In this document: positions 25,701 through 31,637 of the stretch, piece by piece
How positions within the stretch are numbered: position 1 is the stretch's first letter
Layout of the letters: the number at the start of each line of letters is the position of its first letter
Source of the DNA: Flavobacterium psychrophilum
GTDB lineage: Bacteria > Bacteroidota > Bacteroidia > Flavobacteriales > Flavobacteriaceae
Assembly (NCBI GenBank): GCA_003243255.1
Contig: QFQM01000032.1
Location: 1-33,217, forward strand
Direction: 5' to 3'
Length of the DNA: 33,217 nucleotides
Notes under the pieces: generated by a model
What the model was told of the DNA's origin: nothing
The model's database searches: none
The model's input: only the letters and a program-made list of their open reading frames with translations
Translations under genes and position numbers: made by a program

Positions 25701-27556
25701 CGGCTTACTGTAGTAGTGCTGTTAAGGTAGATTACAATAATGGAAGTGTCCCTGTACCTGTTGTTGTATCTACAATTGATTATTGTGAAGGTGAGACTCC
25801 GGCACAATTAACAGCTACTGAACTACCGGGTAATACACTTAACTGGTATACTACAGCAACCGGTGGTACTGCAGATACTACTGCCCCTACTCCGGATACA
25901 GCAGCCGAAGGTTCTGTTACTTATTACGTATCTCAAAAAGCTGCTGATCAGTGCGAAAGCCCAAGAGCTGCTATAACAGTAAATGTTCATGCAATACCTG
26001 CAGCTCCGCTTGCAGCACCTGCAGTTGAATATTGTGAAGATACTACTGCTGCTCAGCTTACTGCTGTTGCGCTTACAGGAAACACTCTTAACTGGTATAC
26101 AACAGCAACCGGTGGCACTGCAGATACAACTGCTCCAACACCTTCTACTGCTAATGCAGGTGTAACCAGCTATTACGTGAGCCAGGTATCTCCTTTCTCA
26201 TGTGAGAGTGCAAGAACTGAAATTGTTGTTACCGTTAATGCTTCAATTCTTCCGGTAACTGACTTTACAATTGTACAGAGCATCTGCCAGGAAGATGTAA
26301 ACCCTGTACCTGTACCCGGTGCAGGACAAACTCCGGGAGGTTACTACTCTTCTCAGGCAGGGCTTATCATTAACCCTGCAACAGGTGAGATTGATCTTGC
26401 TCTTAGTACAGCCGGAACATATACAGTTAGTTATACAGTATATCCGGATCCTGCAGTATGTAACTTAGGAAACTCTTCGAGTGCACAAATCGTTATCGTT
26501 CCGTTGGCTGCAGCTGTAACAGGCTTCTCATATACCACACCGGTATGTTCTAACGGAGCTAACCAGCTTCCGGTACTTGATGCCAACTTTACAACAGGTG
26601 GTACATTTACAGCCGACAACGGCCTTGTAGTTGATCCTGTTACTGGTGAGATAAACATTGCTGCCAGTACGCCTGGTGATAATTATACTATCACTTATAC
26701 GGTAAACCAAAGCGTACCAAACTGCGTTGCTGCGGGAACAGGTACAGCAAGCTTTACAATTACTCAACTGTTTACTCCGGTAACTGCATTTAATTATGAC
26801 AACAGCTTCTGTTACAATGCTACTGATGCATCGCCAAACCTTGATGCGAACTTTACTACAGGTGGTACATTTACAGGTACAAACGGACTTGTGATTGACG
26901 CTGCAACAGGTTTAGTAGATGTTTCTTCAAGTATTCCTGGTCAGCATACTGTTACTTATACCTTTACCGGTGATACAAGTAACTGTATCGAAGGAGGTTC
27001 ATCAAGTACCAGCTTTACAATTGGTACAGAAGCCGAATTCTCATTCAATGGAGAATGCCAGGGAACTGTTTATGTTGTTACTGCAACTGTTGTTACCAAT
27101 GAACTTGAAGACGTTGATATTTCATACGCATGGGCAAATGCTGCCGGTGCAACCATTGGAACAAATGCCAACACTATTAATGTGACAGAATATACTAACA
27201 GTACTCCTGAGAATGATACATTCCCGATGGATCTGTTCTTAACTGTTACAATAAATGGTTGTGAAACTACTAAGCAGTTTGTTGTGGAAGGAATCGGATG
27301 TTCGATCCAAAAAGGTATATCGCCTAACAATGACGGATATAATGATTATTTTGACCTTGAATTTATGGGGGTTAAAAAGCTAGCTATCTACAACCGTTAC
27401 GGACAGGAGGTTTATACTAAAGACAACTACAAAAACGAGTGGATAGGACAAACCAACAAAGGCGATGAATTGCCTACCGGTACTTACTACTATGTTATTG
27501 AGCGTTCAGTCGGAGGTACAGAAACCGGATGGATATACATCAACAGACAGGAATAA
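19769..27556 (+). CDS. Giant modular secreted adhesin-like protein B (type B T9SS)
   Basis: 2595 residues, paralogous to gene A. The signal peptide is MKKITLLILASLMSMCGYAQ. Order: choice-of-anchor J (about 21-190); FN3; PPC-like domain (from CNYPLPISGLPFSTTNNTSN); FN3; four anchor-J plus FN3 modules starting at residues 508, 783, 1055 and 1326 (signature EWRN…QPPAAIDN), ending near 1596; one NDEC repeat (from 1599); a DUF642-like β-sandwich (about 1741-1918: NPSFEFP … VQGWRTT … YEGNQFIELNAYEPSGLYQ); Ig-like domains with two copies of NTLNWYTTATGGTADTTAPT; three 80-87 residue repeats (about 2164-2420); and a type B T9SS C-terminal domain (2511-2595), nearly identical to that of A (EWIGQTNKGDELPTGTY, ending GWIYINRQE). 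It is expected to be exported by T9SS to the cell surface or medium. The anchor L domain of A is absent. It ends at a strong terminator with no SprF/PorP gene following. Confidence 0.9.
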   Translation: MKKITLLILASLMSMCGYAQLALEGFENPWTGTPGAPPGWTVVNEEGPSMTWVREITSTQKPSNNGSYAAYLDRENVATGNPIPKDWLITPYFNMPANAQLRFFSRLTVAGDQGGTYKVKISTDPDPTNLASYTDLQTWTETTINPLQTSYYEKVITLPAISGSAHIAFVMEGDNCDRWLIDDVKVTAQCTDPTTLTVSAIDLDSATFNWANPGGATSWEVEVIPELQAPTQVGTPHNGPAPFTKEGLQPGTNYKVYLKAICSDGGQSNWIGPVYFKTGNLGDSCNYPLPISGLPFSTTNNTSNFSDVYEGAPGSTCGTTGTYLSGNDVVYTYNPTVTGNITINLTNTGTGAAMFVYSSCANIGVACIGGGIGNVSIPTLAVTAGSSIYIVISTNTSATTTPYTLTIQQVYCAPPTGLAASNPTPTSGDLTWGAGTATAWQLAVQPAGASLPTGPGINVTSNTITASATVTGDPLQPATAYQYYVRASCGDGTYSIWSGPFAFSTTQIPTTIPYAQDWETGPHNWSINNGTQVNKWVVGNAVNNGGSQSLYISNDNGVSNTYTITSASVVHAYRDVIIPSGATSLNLAFNWRSIGETAANDYIRAYLLPVSVIPVPGTQIVGSATNIKIGADLYNNANWSTFNGVVDVSAIQGQTRRLVLEWRNTAATGAQPPAAIDNINFTVITCPAPTAPQVVAGTLTNSSVNISWGAPTSVPSQGYQYYLSTSQTPPVATTPETGTSASTTASNVPLQPSTTYYFWVRANCGAGDTSTWTGPLSFIAPQIPATMDYAQNFDGASHGWALSNGTQTNKWVVGSATSNSATNSLYISQDNGTTNTYNVNSGSVVHAYRDITIPAGVDQLELTYDWKSVAESATFDWIRVWIAPTTFNPTPSTAITTANATQIGTSLSLNSTWTTLSNIIQAGSLNLGGSTRRLIFEWRNDGVGGNQPPAAIDNINFKVIQCPQPSALAMTNLTVNDATFTWTPPTSGATGYEYYISTNATAPTASTTISGSSATATVSIPNLPASTTHYIWVRTDCTTSKSYWIGPISFLTPQVPATVNYSQNFDMGTHNWDFINGTQTNKWVVGNAVSNSAPNSMYISSDNGTTNTYNLTTTTVAHAYRDITIPNPAEELVLSFDWRGMGESNIDYFKIWLVPTSYIPAAGTAIVAGTGRIQIGGNFQLNSIWQTSNTIIPATAIQGQTMRLVFEWRNSASGGQQPPAAIDNINLSIVTCPASTNLQMPINNTGGATFTWTPPATVSPTYEYYYSQSATPPGAATVALGTSPTPAVTLSGLPESTTYYFWVRNDCGSGGKSLWLGPYEFNTPLTPVSLNYDENFDGPTHGWVIKNGTQTNRWFVGNATFNSAANSLYISDNGGLTNTYTVTTASTVHAYKDFIIPTGTTAVDLSFDWKSVGQASVDFIKVWRVIDTYIPTPGTAITASGTDRQLLGTVSNNANWTNQSYILNTTAYAGTNMRIIFEWTNNAFTGDQPAGAIDNINLTLITCPKPTALGATASTQTGATFNWTEAGTATAWEVYVTTPGSQTPLASTPGVSAPSNPFVYSDPAIQPSSNYVYYVRAVCNPGEKSKWSGPFAFQTAIGNDECTGAYTLLQNPYGQECQSSSTAMYTGATPSPQPFTCGGSNAADIWYSFVATSDRANIELSNFAINTTASQAVVIELYQGETCGSLLQLECATTNVMMARNLVVGATYKVRCYLNATTPNANTIFTICVNTPEPPSIGNPQDCLITTINPSFEFPLVTGIYPATDVYQNTVQGWRTTASDNRMEFWPVPNMESHQGYEGNQFIELNAYEPSGLYQDYESPAGTVFSYSFGHKGRSAGGPDVLELRAGTPGGTLSTVTVASTGKDNWVTYTGTYTVPAGQTVTRFMFIAISTSATGPTALSTGNFLDGIRFTADNSVVSVTPSAATCIDNVVTVVGSGTGEWSAFATNPSPTEITDANNNTTTITGFAENGEYWYNWTTAYCSSAVKVDYNNGSVPVPVVVSTIDYCEGETPAQLTATELPGNTLNWYTTATGGTADTTAPTPDTAAEGSVTYYVSQKAADQCESPRAAITVNVHAIPAAPLAAPAVEYCEDTTAAQLTAVALTGNTLNWYTTATGGTADTTAPTPSTANAGVTSYYVSQVSPFSCESARTEIVVTVNASILPVTDFTIVQSICQEDVNPVPVPGAGQTPGGYYSSQAGLIINPATGEIDLALSTAGTYTVSYTVYPDPAVCNLGNSSSAQIVIVPLAAAVTGFSYTTPVCSNGANQLPVLDANFTTGGTFTADNGLVVDPVTGEINIAASTPGDNYTITYTVNQSVPNCVAAGTGTASFTITQLFTPVTAFNYDNSFCYNATDASPNLDANFTTGGTFTGTNGLVIDAATGLVDVSSSIPGQHTVTYTFTGDTSNCIEGGSSSTSFTIGTEAEFSFNGECQGTVYVVTATVVTNELEDVDISYAWANAAGATIGTNANTINVTEYTNSTPENDTFPMDLFLTVTINGCETTKQFVVEGIGCSIQKGISPNNDGYNDYFDLEFMGVKKLAIYNRYGQEVYTKDNYKNEWIGQTNKGDELPTGTYYYVIERSVGGTETGWIYINRQE
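21290..24562 (+). repeat. Four anchor-J + FN3 modules in giant gene B
   Basis: Module starts are 21290, 22115, 22931 and 23744, a period of 271-275 residues (813-825 bp). Each has NGTQ.N(K/R)W(V/F)VGNA, S(L/M)YIS.(D)NG.(T/S)NTY, HAY(R/K)D..IP, (L/I)(V/I)(F/L)EW(R/T)N, QP(P/A)(A/G)AIDNIN, then an FN3 beginning CPxP. This is twice the copy number of gene A. Confidence 0.85.
26260..27030 (+). repeat. Three 80-87 residue repeats in giant gene B
   Basis: Three tandem copies with the pattern (F)…(S)(I/V/F)C…, P.LDANFTTGGTF or the diverged GAGQTPGGYY, (N/A)GL(V/I)(I/V)(N/D)..TG.(I/V)D(L/V/I), .PG..TVTYT, C…G.(S/T)(S).(S)FTI. The unit resembles the repeated Ig-like stalk domains of flavobacterial gliding-associated surface proteins. 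Residues are about 2164-2420. Confidence 0.75.
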
Positions 27557-27577
27557 TTATAAAACATTCCATAAAAG

Positions 27578-27606
27578 AACAGCCCCGCATTGCGGGGCTG
27601 TTTTAT
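27578..27606. terminator. Intrinsic terminator after giant gene B
   Basis: Perfect 11-bp stem AACAGCCCCGC (27578-27588) with GCGGGGCTGTT (27592-27602), 3-base loop, followed by TTATTTTT. The convergent small gene ends directly after it at 27609, and TTCTTTTAT on the other strand may let it serve both directions. Confidence 0.86.
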
Positions 27607-27608
27607 TT

Positions 27609-27938
27609 TTACTCTTCATTAATGGCCTCTCTTAGCCTTTTCTTCTGGTTTCTTAAAAGATCCCTTACATCGCGAACAGCATCTCTTGAAACTTTATCCA
27701 GCTTTTTAAAATGCTGATTAAAATATTCCATTTTTGAGTTATCTGCTTCATTAAGGCTGGTGGCAACCAAATCTTTAAAAGCCGAAAACTCCAAAGCTAT
27801 CATATCTAGTGCTTCATAAGCTACTTTTAATTCTTCATAAAGCTCTTCCAGTTCTTTTACGCCTTCACGATAGTATTTTGTATTTCTTTTACTGAATTCT
27901 TTTTTTAGTTTCTGAACCTGTTTGTCAAATAATCCCAT
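27609..27938 (-). CDS. Small charged coiled-coil protein
   Basis: A 109-residue cytoplasmic protein, rich in Lys, Glu and Leu with long heptad-like stretches (LEELYEELKVAYEALDMIAL, then FKKLDKVSRDAVRDVRDLLR), so mostly α-helical or coiled-coil. No signal peptide or membrane segment is present. No family is recognised. The start MGLFDKQVQKLKKEFSKRN is the first in-frame ATG. It stands alone, convergent to giant gene B, and divergent from the thiolase gene. AAGATTTG, a one-mismatch -7 element, lies about 25 bases upstream. No functional prediction is made. Confidence 0.65.
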   Translation of the reverse strand: MGLFDKQVQKLKKEFSKRNTKYYREGVKELEELYEELKVAYEALDMIALEFSAFKDLVATSLNEADNSKMEYFNQHFKKLDKVSRDAVRDVRDLLRNQKKRLREAINEE

Positions 27939-28067
27939 AGTACGTTTTATTGGTAGTGCAAATCTTAAAATTGAAAGAGAATAAGTGATTACTCTAACAT
28001 TAAGATTGTATTACCATACTACTTTCTGACAGAATTTAAGTATCTTAGTACTACAAAATCCTTAGCT

Positions 28068-29345
28068 ATGTCAACTAATACTCCTCTACGCAGGGCTGCA
28101 ATTGTAGGTTATAACCGTATTCCTTTCGCCCGAAACAACACTGCATATACCCATGCCAACAACAGGGACATGATGACCGCTGCCCTTGATGGCCTTATCG
28201 ATCGCTATAAACTTCATGGAAAACTCCTGGGGGAAGTAGCCGGAGGGGCAGTAATAAAGCATAGTTGGGAAATAAACCTGATGCGCGAATGTGTACTCCA
28301 CACTTCGCTTGATCCTAAAACTCCTGCCTGCGATATCCAGCAGGCCTGTAATACAGGAATAGAGTCGGCTGTTTATATAGCCAATAAAATTGCAATGGGA
28401 CAGATTGAATGTGGCATTGCAGGAGGGGTTGATTCTACCAGTAATGTTCCTCTAGAATTTAATGAACATATCCGCAAGATATTCCTTGCTGCTCGCCGTA
28501 GCAAAGGCACTTTCGAAAGACTGAAACACCTTGCCGGAATACGTTTCAGCGACTTTTCTCCCGTAGCTCCTCAAAACCTGGAACCCGGAACCGGACTATC
28601 GATGGGCGGACATACCGAATATACAGCCAAGTACTATAAAATATCACGTGAAGAACAGGATGCCTATGCGTTACAAAGCCACCTTAAAATGGCAGCTGCT
28701 ACCGACAGGGGATTCTTTAAAGATATGCTTTCATCGTATCAGGGACTGGAAAGCGACAATAATATGCGTCGCGATACTTCGATAGAAAAGCTGGCAAAAC
28801 TGAAACCGGCTTTTGATAAGGTTAATGGTTCACTAACAGCAGGAAATTCTTCACCACTAACAGATGGAGCATCATGTATATTAATAGCGAGCGAAGAATG
28901 GGCCAAAGAAAACAACCTCCCTATACTCGCCTACATCAGCCATTCTGAAATCGCGGCTGTTGAATATATCGAGAACAAGCACAATTTGCTGTTGGCTCCT
29001 GTATATTCAGCATCACGCATGCTTGAAAAAGCAGGGCTTACACTTCAGGATTTTGATTATTATGAAATACACGAAGCCTTTGCTGCACAGGTACTGGCTA
29101 TTCTGAAAATTTGGGAAAGCCCCGAACTATCTAAGGAATTTGGTGTTGAAGCATTGGGCAAAATTGATCCTGCAAAACTTAACGTAAACGGCAGCAGCCT
29201 GGCAACAGGACATCCATTTGCAGCAACCGGAGGACGCGTATTGGCCACTATGGCAAAACTGCTTCATGAAAAAGGCAGCGGACGCGGATTTGTTTCGGTA
29301 TGTGCCGCGGGTGGTCAGGGAATGACCGTTATATTAGAACGATAA
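28068..29345 (+). CDS. fadI: Acetyl-CoA C-acyltransferase (thiolase, FadI type)
   Basis: A 425-residue thiolase, close to the 436 residues of E. coli FadI. Thiolases cleave 3-ketoacyl-CoA with CoA in fatty-acid β-oxidation, or condense two acetyl-CoA in reverse. Catalytic residues are visible: the nucleophile Cys94 in QQACNTGIES, GGVDSTSNVP after it, the EIHEAFAAQ box, the His in the GHPFAATGGR loop, and the second Cys in VCAAGGQGM near the C-terminus. CAAGGxG is the form seen in the FadI branch, whereas many AtoB/PaaJ thiolases have CxGGGxG. The partner (FadJ-like multifunctional protein) is not in the window, so this may be a stand-alone acetyl-CoA acetyltransferase. The symbol is by resemblance. 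The gene is monocistronic and ends at a palindromic terminator. Confidence 0.87.
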   Translation: MSTNTPLRRAAIVGYNRIPFARNNTAYTHANNRDMMTAALDGLIDRYKLHGKLLGEVAGGAVIKHSWEINLMRECVLHTSLDPKTPACDIQQACNTGIESAVYIANKIAMGQIECGIAGGVDSTSNVPLEFNEHIRKIFLAARRSKGTFERLKHLAGIRFSDFSPVAPQNLEPGTGLSMGGHTEYTAKYYKISREEQDAYALQSHLKMAAATDRGFFKDMLSSYQGLESDNNMRRDTSIEKLAKLKPAFDKVNGSLTAGNSSPLTDGASCILIASEEWAKENNLPILAYISHSEIAAVEYIENKHNLLLAPVYSASRMLEKAGLTLQDFDYYEIHEAFAAQVLAILKIWESPELSKEFGVEALGKIDPAKLNVNGSSLATGHPFAATGGRVLATMAKLLHEKGSGRGFVSVCAAGGQGMTVILER

Positions 29346-29353
29346 ATAACAAA

Positions 29354-29378
29354 AGCCATCATATGATGGCTCTTTCTT
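29354..29378. terminator. Palindromic terminator between thiolase and SRPBCC genes
   Basis: An 18-bp perfect palindrome at 29354-29371 (AGCCATCAT/ATGATGGCT) followed by CTTTCTTT on the plus strand and TTTTGTTATTT on the minus strand. It serves the thiolase and probably also the convergent SRPBCC operon. Confidence 0.78.
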
Positions 29379-29800
29379 TATTCTTCGAGATACTTTTTGA
29401 GTGCATCGCCCAGGAAATAGTTCCATCCGCCCGTAAAAGATTCTGTTGTAAAATCCTTATGTTTAGGGAAGGTTTCAAGTCCGGTATGAGTTAATACCAA
29501 TCTCGTTTTTTCTCCTTCAGGAAAAAGTTCCCACATAACATAAGACATTCCGGGATAATCCCTGTACTTCCAGCTGTACACTATTTTTTTGCCCTCAACA
29601 ACTTCGGTAACTTCGCAGGTGTGCAAATAAGACAAACCGTCACATTCTGCAGAAAATTCAAATGTAAACCCTACTTCCGGCTTAAATTCTTCAAGGTCAA
29701 AATACCATTGCCTCATTTTAGAAGCATCGGTAATAGCCGACCAAACCTTATCTGCCGCAGCGTTATAGGTCCGTTCGATGATTAATGGTTGTTTTTGCAT
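29378..29800 (-). CDS. SRPBCC / AHSA1-family protein (second copy in operon)
   Basis: A 140-residue START-like (SRPBCC, AHSA1) protein. Family features are the opening IIERTYNAAADKVWSAITDASKMRQWYFDLEEFKPEVG, the central GKKIVYSWKYRDYPGMSYVM and LVLTHTGLETFPKH, and the end FTGGWNYFLGDALKKYLEE. In bacteria these small hydrophobic-pocket proteins are commonly paired with ArsR repressors; the ligand is unknown. It is the last gene of a three-gene minus-strand operon, 9 bp behind the ArsR gene. Confidence 0.85.
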   Translation of the reverse strand: MQKQPLIIERTYNAAADKVWSAITDASKMRQWYFDLEEFKPEVGFTFEFSAECDGLSYLHTCEVTEVVEGKKIVYSWKYRDYPGMSYVMWELFPEGEKTRLVLTHTGLETFPKHKDFTTESFTGGWNYFLGDALKKYLEE

Positions 29801-29809
29801 ATTTACAGA

Positions 29810-30124
29810 TTAATTGTTTGTTTCGTTTTCTAAAAAATCCCCAAGAGCATCCAGTTTTTCATTCCAGAAATCTTTATACTTCACTACCCATTCATTTACC
29901 TCTCTTAATTTTGAGAGGTTAGCGCGACAATACCGATCACGCCCTTTTTTAGTTACCAGTACCAATCCTGACTGCATAAGTATTTTAATGTGCTTAGATA
30001 CAGCTGGCCGGCTTATTGCGAAATTTTCAGCAACTTCATTTACATTCAGCTCGTTGTTTGAAATAAGATCAATAATTTCCCTGCGTGTAGGATCGGCAAT
30101 TGCCTGAAATACATCTCTTCTCAT
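29810..30124 (-). CDS. ArsR-family winged-helix repressor
   Basis: A 104-residue DNA-binding protein. The opening FQAIADPTRREIIDLISNNE and the recognition helix FAISRPAVSKHIKILMQSGLV are the ArsR/SmtB signature, followed by the wing LVTKKGRDRYCRANLSKL. The usual ELCVCDL metal-binding motif is absent (the equivalent helix is LNVNEVAENF), and only one Cys is present. It therefore belongs to the non-metal-sensing group that accompanies AHSA1/SRPBCC proteins. It lies between two SRPBCC genes with gaps of 12 and 9 bp, so one operon. The perfect palindrome at 30631-30658 is the likely autoregulatory operator. Confidence 0.88.
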   Translation of the reverse strand: MRRDVFQAIADPTRREIIDLISNNELNVNEVAENFAISRPAVSKHIKILMQSGLVLVTKKGRDRYCRANLSKLREVNEWVVKYKDFWNEKLDALGDFLENETNN

Positions 30125-30136
30125 AGTAAATCCTGA

Positions 30137-30601
30137 CTATTTATCTGAATTATCGAACATATAATCAAACGCGCCTTTTCTAAGATGGATGCCATGATCT
30201 AACCAGGCTTTCAGGCAGGCAAGAAAATTTGCCCAGCCTTCGGTATTACCTTTTAGCCATTTGATTCCCGCTTCATCATTCTCTGCTCCTTTTTCAGTAA
30301 CAAAAACAACAGTATCATTGCCTTTTGCAGTGAGCGTTATTTCAACCAGCATTTCTTTATCTCCATTATCCCAATAATAGGAAACATATTCATCCTTGCG
30401 CACTTCGCCTACACTAACTGGAACATCGGTATCAAATTCCGGGAAGCGCCAGGTAAGCTTTGCTGCTGTTTCCATTCGGGCAGAACCATAGGCAATAAAA
30501 TAATTAGACATTTTAAGAGGATCGACAATAGCTTCAAATACTTCCTGAACCGGTTTTTGTATCTGAATCCCTGTTTTAATTTCCAATGTTTGCGGTTTCA
30601 T
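30137..30601 (-). CDS. SRPBCC / AHSA1-family protein (first gene in operon)
   Basis: A 154-residue START-like protein: IQKPVQEVFEAIVDPLKMSNYF at the front, the middle LTWRFPEFDTDVPVSVGEV and YYWDNGDKEMLVEITL, and the end GWANFLACLKAWLDHGI. It resembles the AHSA1 ligand-binding fold and is only distantly similar to the second copy in this operon. The ATG at 30601 is preceded by a short leader and the operator/promoter. Ligand and role are unknown. Confidence 0.83.
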   Translation of the reverse strand: MKPQTLEIKTGIQIQKPVQEVFEAIVDPLKMSNYFIAYGSARMETAAKLTWRFPEFDTDVPVSVGEVRKDEYVSYYWDNGDKEMLVEITLTAKGNDTVVFVTEKGAENDEAGIKWLKGNTEGWANFLACLKAWLDHGIHLRKGAFDYMFDNSDK

Positions 30602-30627
30602 TTTAAGTTGATTTATTGTTTGTCACA

Positions 30628-30658
30628 CAAATATATGTAACTTATTGGTTACATATAT
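30628..30658 (-). promoter_or_regulatory. Promoter and palindromic operator of the ArsR operon
   Basis: Perfect 11-bp arms ATATATGTAAC (30631-30641) and GTTACATATAT (30648-30658) flank a 6-base spacer, 28 bp in all. On the minus strand TATATTTG (30635-30628) is a full match to the -7 element and overlaps the operator by 5 bp, so repressor binding would block the promoter. Confidence 0.7.
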
Positions 30659-30686
30659 AAAATTATGACGTTTTAACATTAAAGGT

Positions 30687-30694
30687 TATTTTTG
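30687..30694 (+). promoter_or_regulatory. -7 promoter element for the pseudouridine synthase gene
   Basis: TATTTTTG fully matches TAnnTTTG. It ends only 4 bases before the ATG at 30699, which points to a very short or absent 5' leader. No TTG box is seen at the expected distance. Confidence 0.35.
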
Positions 30695-30698
30695 CTTC

Positions 30699-31265
30699 AT
30701 GCATCATCACTTCATCATCTATAAGCCTTTTGGCTACCTTAGCCAGTTTATTTACAACCTGAAACGCAACAAAAAGTTACTGGGAGAACTGCATGATTTT
30801 CCTGAAGGCACTATGGCTATAGGCAGGCTGGATGAAGACTCTGAAGGGTTGTTATTGCTTTCAACTGACGGTATGATGAGCGAGATTGTGCGCAGTAAAA
30901 AAGTTGAGAAAGAATATTATGCCCAGGTAGATGGCCTTATCACTCAGGAGGCAGTTGAAGAGTTAAAAAAGGGTGTAGAGATTGGCTTTAAAGGAACACG
31001 TTATGTAACCCGCGAATGTGAAGCACACATAATAACCGAAAAACCTAATTTCCCGGAACGTGGCCGAAAGATTCGGGATGAGCGTCATGGGCCAACCTCA
31101 TGGGTATCGATTACAGTTACGGAAGGCAAATTCAGGCAGGTTCGAAAAATGACTGCTGCTGTTGGTTTTCCTACGCTTCGGCTGGTGAGGATACGCATAG
31201 GTAATGTTCGATTAAATGATCTTCAGCCCGGGGAAGTAAGCGAAGTTGAAGGTTTTGATGTGTAA
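30699..31265 (+). CDS. rluE: 23S rRNA pseudouridine synthase, RluE type
   Basis: A 188-residue pseudouridine synthase of the RsuA/RluB/E/F family. Visible motifs are FIIYKPFGYLSQF at the start, the catalytic loop GRLDEDSEGLLLLSTDG with the essential Asp at residue 45, KEYYAQVDG, the C-terminal EGKFRQVRKMTAAVGFPTLRLVRIRIG, and the ending PGEVSEVE. RluE in E. coli modifies U2457 of 23S rRNA. No N-terminal S4 domain is present, as in RluE, and the length suits it. The call is by resemblance. The small channel-like gene follows after 27 bases. Confidence 0.88.
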   Translation: MHHHFIIYKPFGYLSQFIYNLKRNKKLLGELHDFPEGTMAIGRLDEDSEGLLLLSTDGMMSEIVRSKKVEKEYYAQVDGLITQEAVEELKKGVEIGFKGTRYVTRECEAHIITEKPNFPERGRKIRDERHGPTSWVSITVTEGKFRQVRKMTAAVGFPTLRLVRIRIGNVRLNDLQPGEVSEVEGFDV

Positions 31266-31292
31266 CACCTGTAATTTTAGTATATTAGTACT

Positions 31293-31637
31293 ATGGAACA
31301 CCGCCGACAAAAAGTACTGCCTGTAAAACGTTTTGCAATACGAATGGGTCGCTATACGCTTGTTGCTATAGTACTAATAGTTTTTTCAGTAGGAATTGGT
31401 GTTTTAGGTTACCGCCATTATGCCGATCTGAACTGGGTTGACAGCCTGTACATGGCATCCATGATACTGACAGGAATGGGTCCGGTATCAGACATGCCTA
31501 ATGATGCTGCAAAAGTATTCTCTTCGATCTATGCCTTATATAGTGGTGTAGCGTTCCTGAGTATTACAGCTGTGTTCTTCGCTCCTATTATACACCGTAT
31601 ATTGCACATTCTTCAGGTGGAAGACGACGAAAATTAA
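31293..31637 (+). CDS. Small two-helix membrane protein resembling a potassium-channel pore
   Basis: A 114-residue membrane protein. Transmembrane helix 1 is about residues 19-42 (YTLVAIVLIVFSVGIGVLGY), then a pore-helix-like segment about 47-67 (NWVDSLYMASMILTGMGPVS), and transmembrane helix 2 about 73-100 (FSSIYALYSGVAFLSITAVF). The W-x-D-x-(L/F)-Y/F-x-x-x-M-x-L-T-x-x-G pattern matches the pore of two-helix (Ion_trans_2) K+ channels, but the selectivity filter reads TGMGPVS instead of TVGYGD. Conductance is therefore uncertain. It has no RCK or cyclic-nucleotide regulatory domain. Its stop overlaps the stop of the convergent ppk1 gene by 3 bases. Confidence 0.75.
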   Translation: MEHRRQKVLPVKRFAIRMGRYTLVAIVLIVFSVGIGVLGYRHYADLNWVDSLYMASMILTGMGPVSDMPNDAAKVFSSIYALYSGVAFLSITAVFFAPIIHRILHILQVEDDEN

